From RGIG1993 sp964564225 (GTDB lineage Bacteria > Bacillota > Clostridia > Oscillospirales > CAG-272): a stretch of DNA of 20,643 nucleotides. Both the position numbers and the translations under genes were made by a program. Under the pieces are notes generated by a model. It made no database searches. It was not told where the DNA came from and worked only from the letters and a program-made list of their open reading frames with translations. The DNA lies in NCBI GenBank assembly GCA_964564225.1, contig CAZMAF010000027.1, forward strand, positions 1 to 20,643, written 5' to 3'. Shown piece after piece: positions 15,921 through 20,643 of this stretch. The first letter of the stretch is position 1. Each line of letters starts with the position of its first letter.

Positions 15921-17678
15921 TTATTCTTCTGATTTCTTGGGAAGGTTGATGGCAATATGCACGTCGCGAAGCTGCTTTTCGGTAACCTCGGAGGGCGCGT
16001 TCATCATCAGATCCTGCGCGTTCTTGTTCATCGGGAAGGCGATGATCTCGCGGATATTGGGTTCGTCAAGAAGGAGCATAATCATACGGTCAACGCCGGG
16101 AGCAACGCCTGCGTGAGGGGGAGCGCCGAATTTGAAAGCATTGTAAAGAGCGGGGAATTTTGATTCCACGATATCTGCGCCCATACCGACAATTTCAAAC
16201 GCCTTGAGCATCAGCTCGGGGTTGTGATTACGGACGGCACCCGATGAAAGTTCAACGCCGTTGCAGACGATGTCGTACTGATACGCAAGTATGTCGAGCG
16301 GATCTTTTGTGAGAAGCGCTTCCATACCGCCTTGAGGCATGGAGAAGGGATTGTGGCAGAATTCCAGCTCGCCCGATTCCTCGCCGATTTCATACATCGG
16401 GAAGTCGACGATCCAGCAAAGGCGGAATACGTTTTTGTCGATAAGCTCGAGCTCCTGGCCGAGCTTCGTGCGCACCTGACCTGCGATTTTGCGGGTTTCT
16501 TTGCGCGCGCCTGCGAGCAATACGATAAGTGCGCCGTTTTCGGCGTTCAGAGCCGAGATGAGTTCTGCTTTAACAGGCTCAAGAAATTTTGAAACGCCGC
16601 CTGTAACAGTGTTATTTTCGCCGACCTTGCACCAGAACATCGTCTTAGCGCCGGCTTCTTTGGCGAACTCAACGAGAGAGTCGATATACTTTCTCGGTTT
16701 TGCAAAGTTCGGAACGACGATCGCCTTTACGGTTTCTGCTGTCTTGAAGTCTTCAAGCTCGGTATTTTTTAATATTTCGCTGACTTCTTCTAAAATCAGA
16801 GGATTGCGGAGATCGGGTTTGTCGCTGCCGTATTTTTCAAGCGCGGTGAGATAGGGGATTCTTTCAAAGGGCGCTTTATCTGCTTTCTTGTTTGAAAATT
16901 CTTCAAAAATTTCAGGAAGTACGGCTTCGAGTTCTGCAAATACATCTTCCTGCGTTGCAAACGCCATTTCCATATCAAGCTGATAGAATTCGCCGGGCGA
17001 GCGGTCAGCACGCGCGTCTTCATCACGGAAGCAAGGCGCGATCTGGAAATATTTGTCAATGCCCGAGGTCATCAGGAGTTGCTTGAACTGTTGCGGCGCT
17101 TGCGGAAGCGCGTAGAATTTGCCGGGGTGGTTACGGCTGGGTACGATATAGTCACGTGCGCCCTCGGGAGAGGAGCAGGTGAGAATGGGGGTGGTGATTT
17201 CCAAAAAGCCGCGTGCAGTCATTTTCTGACGGAGAGCGGCGACGATTTTTGAACGAAGCACGATCTTATCCTTGACGGCAGGGTTTCTGAGGTCAAGAAA
17301 ACGGTATTTGAGTCTGGTTTCTTCCTTGGAGTCGAGAGAAGAATGAACTTCAAAGGGAAGTGTCTCGTAGCATTTACCAAGAACCTCGATGGATTCGGGA
17401 AGGATCTCGATAAGACCCGTGGGAATGTTTTCGTTGGGATTTGAACGCAGAGCGACCTTGCCGACGACCGAGACGGTCGATTCGCGCGGAATATCGCGTA
17501 CCTGTGCCATCATGTCTTCGCTTGAGGCTACGACCTGCGTTACGCCGTAAAAATCACGCATAATGAAGAAAATGACAGAGCCGAGGTCTCGGATTGAGGA
17601 AAGCCAGCCTGAAAGGCGAACGGTTTTGCCCTCGTCTGTGTGGCGAAGCTCACCGCAGTTATGTGTTCTCATTTGCAT
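15921..17678 (-). CDS. aspS: Aspartate--tRNA ligase, bacterial type
   Basis: AspS charges tRNA-Asp with aspartate. The 585-residue protein has the bacterial class IIb layout: an N-terminal OB-fold anticodon-binding domain (MRTHNCGELR, GWLSSIRDLGSVIFF), the catalytic core, and an inserted GAD domain in the middle. Motif 2 reads FRDEDARADRSPGEFYQ, and motif 3 is GAPPHAGVAPGVDRMIML. Leu32 in RDLGS is the residue seen in discriminating enzymes; non-discriminating AspRS usually has His there, so this one probably does not mischarge tRNA-Asn. The start at 17678 is chosen for its GGTAGGGA site 8 bases upstream; ATG at 17672 would be 14 bases away, and an upstream TTG at 17699 overlaps the site. It is a single gene converging on gdhA. 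Confidence 0.96.
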   Translation of the reverse strand: MQMRTHNCGELRHTDEGKTVRLSGWLSSIRDLGSVIFFIMRDFYGVTQVVASSEDMMAQVRDIPRESTVSVVGKVALRSNPNENIPTGLIEILPESIEVLGKCYETLPFEVHSSLDSKEETRLKYRFLDLRNPAVKDKIVLRSKIVAALRQKMTARGFLEITTPILTCSSPEGARDYIVPSRNHPGKFYALPQAPQQFKQLLMTSGIDKYFQIAPCFRDEDARADRSPGEFYQLDMEMAFATQEDVFAELEAVLPEIFEEFSNKKADKAPFERIPYLTALEKYGSDKPDLRNPLILEEVSEILKNTELEDFKTAETVKAIVVPNFAKPRKYIDSLVEFAKEAGAKTMFWCKVGENNTVTGGVSKFLEPVKAELISALNAENGALIVLLAGARKETRKIAGQVRTKLGQELELIDKNVFRLCWIVDFPMYEIGEESGELEFCHNPFSMPQGGMEALLTKDPLDILAYQYDIVCNGVELSSGAVRNHNPELMLKAFEIVGMGADIVESKFPALYNAFKFGAPPHAGVAPGVDRMIMLLLDEPNIREIIAFPMNKNAQDLMMNAPSEVTEKQLRDVHIAINLPKKSEE

Positions 17679-17728
17679 AGGGTTGTCCCTACCTTTCAAA
17701 ACAAATTATCGCATAATATTACAGAATA

Positions 17729-17757
17729 ATCATATCAAAAAAGTGTGGGAAAGTCAA
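17729..17757 (-). promoter_or_regulatory. Promoter of aspS
   Basis: On the minus strand TTGACT (17757-17752), a 17-base spacer and TATGAT (17734-17729) are preceded by the extended -10 TGA. The leader to the start codon is about 45 bases, too short for a T-box. Upstream of the -35, A-tracts of 6, 7 and 6 (17781-17761) could act as an UP element. Confidence 0.85.
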
Positions 17758-17915
17758 GCGTTTTTTGTTTTTTTGTTTTTTCTCTCATGTTATAATTCCG
17801 AGTTTTTTTAATGGATGATCTGACAGATATATTAAAAAATGACGGCATTTTTGAAACCGATTTATGTGAATGTAAGAAATATAGAAAAAAACAGAATAGA
17901 ATTTCAGAAAAAGTC

Positions 17916-17944
17916 TTGATTTATTTTGATGAATATGGTAGAAT
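17916..17944 (+). promoter_or_regulatory. Promoter of the AraC-family gene
   Basis: TTGATT (17916-17921) and TAGAAT (17939-17944) are 17 bases apart, with an extended -10 TGG at 17936-17938. The leader to the start codon is about 60 bases and contains AAAGGAT (17994-18000) as ribosome binding site. Confidence 0.75.
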
Positions 17945-18009
17945 TTTGCTATCAATTTGTTTTTTGACAGGACAGTTCGCTTTGCGTTTGAATAAAGGAT
18001 TCGTGAAAA

Positions 18010-18834
18010 ATGAAAAAACAAAACACGCCAATTCTTCTACGCCGTCGGGAAGAGTACAGAAACGAAAATCTGGATATCAGCATGCGCCGTATTGCGACCG
18101 ATACGACGTTACATTGGCATGATCATTATGAAATGGAAATCGTTCTTGCGGGAAACGGTACATATTCGGTCAACGGAGTGCAGTATCCCCTGAAGCGCGG
18201 CTCGGTCTATTGTGTAACCCCCGTCGATTTTCATCAGTTGTACGGAGAGTTTACCCTTTATAACATAGCTTTTGATGAGTCTATACTTTCGGGTGAGGCG
18301 ATAAAGCTTTTGCTCGGAGGCGATTTTGCGACGGTGGTACATTACAGCGAGGAGGATTTTGCCTTTCTTGAGCTTCTTTCTTCACAGCTTCTTTCGGAGT
18401 TTGAGGGAAGCGGTCGCTTGCGGTTTGAAGCAGAGCGTGCGCTTCTTGAAACGATTTTAATTGGCTTTTTGCGGCGTATCGACCTTTCCGAGAATGACCA
18501 TTCGCATTCCTACAATGTTGTTATGCGCGTGGTGGCGTATATCAAATTCAATTTTAAGAAGAAGCTCACGCTTGCCGAGGTTGCTGCAGAGGTGCATCTG
18601 ACGCCGAATTACGTGGGCGAAATATTTTTGAAGAAAATGGGTGTCAGCTTTAATCAGTATCTGATGCAGACGAGATTGAACTATGCGAAAAATCTTTTGG
18701 CGCGCGGGGAGGTCAGCGTGCAGGAGGCAGCGCGTGACGCGGGCTTTAGCTCGCAAACCTATTTTTCCGATTGCTTTAAACGTGCATTCGGCTATTCGCC
18801 GAGCGCTGCAATTAAGGGAAAGAACGAGGTGTGA
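18010..18834 (+). CDS. AraC-family transcriptional regulator
   Basis: The 274-residue protein has a cupin-like N-terminal sensing half and an AraC-type DNA-binding half with two helix-turn-helix units. The cupin part shows HWHDHYEMEIVLAGNGTYSVNG, then PLKRGSVYCVTPVDFHQ, typical of sugar- or small-molecule-sensing members. In the C-terminal hundred residues, LTLAEVAAEVHLTPNYVGEIFLKKMG is the first HTH and VSVQEAARDAGFSSQTYFSDCFKRAFGYSPS is the second with the family signature. The ATG at 18010 follows AAAGGA by 10 bases. No metabolic operon lies beside it in this window, so its effector and targets are unknown. It could act on itself or at a distance. It is a single-gene unit. Confidence 0.92.
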   Translation: MKKQNTPILLRRREEYRNENLDISMRRIATDTTLHWHDHYEMEIVLAGNGTYSVNGVQYPLKRGSVYCVTPVDFHQLYGEFTLYNIAFDESILSGEAIKLLLGGDFATVVHYSEEDFAFLELLSSQLLSEFEGSGRLRFEAERALLETILIGFLRRIDLSENDHSHSYNVVMRVVAYIKFNFKKKLTLAEVAAEVHLTPNYVGEIFLKKMGVSFNQYLMQTRLNYAKNLLARGEVSVQEAARDAGFSSQTYFSDCFKRAFGYSPSAAIKGKNEV

Positions 18835-18950
18835 GGGGACTTTGTTTACATAAAGTCGTCAATGAAACTATGCCGTAAAGCGTGATCGGGCGATTCATGG
18901 AGCGGGAGAAGAAACCACAGTTGGTTAATTTACGGTGTTCCGGTAATTAT

Positions 18951-18994
18951 AAAAAACAAAAAGCAAGAAGAAATTACGCTTTCTTCTTGCTTTT
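18951..18994. terminator. Bidirectional terminator overlapping the end of the dacA-like gene
   Basis: A perfect 15-bp stem pairs 18959-18973 with 18980-18994 around a 6-base loop. On the minus strand the descending arm runs into TTTTT, G and six T (18962-18951), a strong tail; on the + strand the tail is four T then ATTT. The stop codon of the minus-strand gene lies in the loop, so its last five sense codons are one stem arm. The 116 bases between the AraC stop and this element (18835-18950) hold only weak inverted repeats, such as GACTTT with AAAGTC (18838-18857). Confidence 0.9.
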
Positions 18995-20233
18995 ATTTAT
19001 GTATTTGAAGGTGATGATCACGGCAACGGCGAGGGCGATGATGACTGTCGGTTTGATGAGTCCTCGCAGGCGTTCTTTGAGATTGGCGTTTTGCGCGCGT
19101 CTTGCGCCGTTTGCGGTGACAAGCGCTGTTTTGCCGATGATTTCGCCCTGATAGCTTACTGTGACCTCGCCCACGACTGTTCCTTGTTCAAAGGGCGCAT
19201 CGAGCGACGTGGCAGTAAGGGTATAGCTAACGGTTACTTCGTCAAGACTGACCGATTTCGGTAGAAAGGAATTGATTGATTCTTTGGGAAAGAGACTGAC
19301 ATGCGCTTGACCGTCGCCGTTATTGACGGGCAGTGTAGTGATGAGTTGCGCGTTTGTCAGAACTTCGCGGAGCGCAAAGGCGGTGCTGCCCCATTCAAAG
19401 AGTTTGACGGCAATGGAATAGTTCATGTTTTTAAAATTGCGGTCTTCGCCTCCCAAAACGATGGCAAGATAAGAATAGCCGTTAGACTCAGTTGAGGTAG
19501 CAACGAGGGTATTGCCTGCGTTTTCGGTATAGCCCGCCTTCATTCCGGTTGCATTTTTATAAAGATATTCGGAGGTATACCACGTGCCGAGCATATAATT
19601 TCGCGTGTAAATACGATTGCCTGATGACGTCATCGGATAGGAGGGAGCGGAGGCAAGCGACATAAACGCGGGGTTTTGGTAAAGAAGCTTTGCGAGGATG
19701 AGAAGGTCGTTTGCCGTGGTATATGCGCCTTCGGCATCGTAGCCTGCGGGATTTTTAAAAACGGTATTTTTCATACCGAGCTTTTCTGCGCGCTCGTTCA
19801 TACGCGCGGTAAAAGCTTCCTTTGAGCCTGCTATGAGGGAGGCGAGTAAGAGGGCAGCCGAGTTTGCGTTTTCGATCACCATAGCGGCAAGCAGGTCTTG
19901 AACCTTGACCGCTGCCCCTTTTTTAAAGCCGTAATCGGCAAGCGTGCGGTAATCGTCGGGGGCATACCAACCGGGCAGAAGTCCGTCTGTCAGCGTGACC
20001 GAGGTATCAAGGTCGGGATAGGTCTCAAGCGTTAAAAGCGCCGTCATTAACTGAGCGGTATTGCCCGTTGCGATTTTTTCGTCTGCGTTTTTGGCTGAAA
20101 GCACACGGTCAGTGTGAAAACAGTAGAGCAGGGTGATGCGGGCGGTATCGGTATTCGGTTCTTCCGCATAGCAGGGGCGTGTTACGGGTAAAAGCAAGAG
20201 AACTGTCAGAAGAAAAACGAGTAGCTTTTTCAT
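18974..20233 (-). CDS. DacA/PBP5-like protein lacking the catalytic motifs, probable pseudo-enzyme
   Basis: Family members are membrane-anchored D-Ala-D-Ala carboxypeptidases that trim peptidoglycan stem peptides. The 419-residue protein keeps the whole family layout: signal peptide (cut near CYA, residue 23), peptidase S11 fold (about 28-270), the beta-rich PBP5-type C-terminal domain (about 300-385, VVGEVTVSYQGEIIGK) and a hydrophobic anchor with a basic tail. All three active-site motifs are altered. The usual SxxK before LMTALLTLE reads N58-T-A-Q61, SxN reads N122-A-N124, and KTG reads K232-A-G234. No other SxxK exists outside the last residues. It is therefore probably unable to acylate or bind beta-lactams covalently. 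The frame is intact and flanking family positions are kept, so it looks maintained rather than decaying. A structural or substrate-sensing role is inference. Its ATG overlaps the ribF stop (ATGA), pointing to translational coupling. Confidence 0.88.
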   Translation of the reverse strand: MKKLLVFLLTVLLLLPVTRPCYAEEPNTDTARITLLYCFHTDRVLSAKNADEKIATGNTAQLMTALLTLETYPDLDTSVTLTDGLLPGWYAPDDYRTLADYGFKKGAAVKVQDLLAAMVIENANSAALLLASLIAGSKEAFTARMNERAEKLGMKNTVFKNPAGYDAEGAYTTANDLLILAKLLYQNPAFMSLASAPSYPMTSSGNRIYTRNYMLGTWYTSEYLYKNATGMKAGYTENAGNTLVATSTESNGYSYLAIVLGGEDRNFKNMNYSIAVKLFEWGSTAFALREVLTNAQLITTLPVNNGDGQAHVSLFPKESINSFLPKSVSLDEVTVSYTLTATSLDAPFEQGTVVGEVTVSYQGEIIGKTALVTANGARRAQNANLKERLRGLIKPTVIIALAVAVIITFKYINKSKKKA

Positions 20234-20643
20234 GGGGCGTTTCCGCCTTTTTTGTGAAATTTTCTTGCTTTTTCAACGTCGGAAAGAACCTGTCGTCTGA
20301 GCGCTTCGGGGGAGGAAAAGGTTTTTTCCTCTCGCAGATAAGAAAGCAGACGTAAGTTTACGTTCTTTTCGTAAAATTCGCCGTCTGTATCGAGAAGATG
20401 TGTCTCACAGCTTACTTCATTACGGGAAAAGGTGGGATTTTTGCCGATATTGGTAATGGCGGGATAGCATTTTCCTTCGACGGTTGCTTCGGAAAAATAC
20501 ACGCCGTGAGGGACAAGCGGAGGGGACGAGAGGGCAAGATTTAAGGTGGCAAAGGAAAGTGTTTTGCCAATACCGTAGCCACGAACCACCTCACCCGTAA
20601 GGGTATAGGGATGTCCGAGCAGAGCTTCGGCGTGTGCGATCTC
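20230..20643 (-). CDS. ribF: Bifunctional riboflavin kinase/FAD synthetase, C-terminal part (cut by window edge)
   Basis: The visible 137 residues are the riboflavin kinase domain of RibF, which makes FMN from riboflavin and ATP; the FAD synthetase half would lie to the right of the window. The frame enters at the edge with AEALLGHPYTLTGEVVRG, typical of the inter-domain segment. The kinase landmarks are present: the GYGIGKTLSFATLNL stretch, where the family usually has GFPTAN-like residues (here Ser and Ala replace the Gly and Pro, but Thr and Asn remain), ITNIGKNPTF, the catalytic-region ETHLLDTDGEFY, and LREEKTFSSPEAL. It ends with TGA overlapping the ATG of the DacA-like gene by four bases, so the two are one operon. 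The promoter is outside the window. Confidence 0.9.
   Translation of the reverse strand, partial: EIAHAEALLGHPYTLTGEVVRGYGIGKTLSFATLNLALSSPPLVPHGVYFSEATVEGKCYPAITNIGKNPTFSRNEVSCETHLLDTDGEFYEKNVNLRLLSYLREEKTFSSPEALRRQVLSDVEKARKFHKKGGNAP

Larger units (their letters stand above)
17679..18009. other. AT-rich intergenic region with divergent promoters
   Basis: These 331 bases separate the divergent aspS and AraC-type genes. They hold the aspS promoter, a T-tract (17761-17781, broken by two G), an isolated extended -10 TGTTATAAT on the + strand (17788-17796) without a good -35, and the AraC-gene promoter. An ORF beginning at 17811 is open but has no ribosome binding site and runs into the AraC gene in another frame, so it is not called. 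No riboswitch or tRNA was seen. Confidence 0.6.

Noticed and set aside
17679..17760. T-box leader for aspS, common for tRNA ligase genes in Firmicutes
   Set aside because: The leader between the promoter and the start codon is only about 45 bases, and no specifier stem or T-box sequence is visible.
17811..18122. 103-codon + strand ORF upstream of and overlapping the AraC-family gene
   Set aside because: There is no ribosome binding site before its ATG, its last third overlaps the AraC gene in another frame, and the real AraC promoter lies inside it.
18845..18950. Small RNA gene between the AraC gene and the terminator
   Set aside because: TTTACA at 18845 has only a poor -10 (TATGCC) 18 bases on, and the inverted repeats (CCGTAAA at 18873, TTTACGG at 18929) are short and far apart.
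18882..19151. 89-codon + strand ORF after the AraC gene
   Set aside because: It runs through the bidirectional terminator and antisense to the conserved end of the DacA-like gene.

Overview
The window looks like a chromosomal segment from an anaerobic, probably uncultured, member of the Clostridia (Bacillota). Three things point that way. The order pyrH-frr-uppS-cdsA-dxr-rseP-ispG-polC is the Gram-positive housekeeping cluster, and ispG just ahead of polC is the clostridial rather than the Bacillus arrangement (Bacillus has proS there). The replicative polymerase is PolC, with its exonuclease inserted in the PHP domain. The glutamate dehydrogenase closely resembles the Clostridium symbiosum enzyme. 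No tRNA, rRNA, CRISPR array or prophage gene was seen.

Layout. Positions 1-100 carry what looks like one end of an IS3-family (IS150-like) insertion sequence, its first ORF starting at 33 and running left out of the window. From 150 to 12766 all genes lie on the + strand. pyk has its own promoter. pyrH has a second promoter and leads the cluster pyrH, frr, (intrinsic terminator), uppS, cdsA, dxr, rseP, (weak hairpin), ispG, polC. These genes link nucleotide supply (PyrH), ribosome recycling (Frr), the MEP isoprenoid route (Dxr, IspG), its use for the cell-wall lipid carrier (UppS), phospholipid precursor synthesis (CdsA), intramembrane proteolysis (RseP) and replication (PolC). Next come two single-gene units, each with an extended -10 promoter: a secreted protein with two carbohydrate-binding-like domains (12930-14303, strong terminator) and gdhA (14529-15872). 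A bidirectional terminator separates gdhA from the convergent aspS (minus strand). A promoter-rich AT tract of about 330 bp separates aspS from a divergent AraC-type regulator. A second bidirectional terminator lies between that regulator and a convergent ribF-dacA-like pair (minus strand, ATGA overlap), with ribF cut by the right window edge.

The most notable observation is the DacA-like protein at 18974-20233. It keeps signal peptide, transpeptidase-like fold, PBP5-type C-terminal domain and membrane anchor, but all three penicillin-binding motifs are altered: SxxK reads N-T-A-Q, SxN reads N-A-N and KTG reads K-A-G. It is probably a catalytically dead pseudo-enzyme kept as a full-length protein. 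Its last codons also form one arm of its own terminator. Other points of interest are the IS end apparently sitting inside a former terminator upstream of pyk, a terminator with alternative pairings between frr and uppS, and the secreted duplicated-domain protein without a catalytic module.
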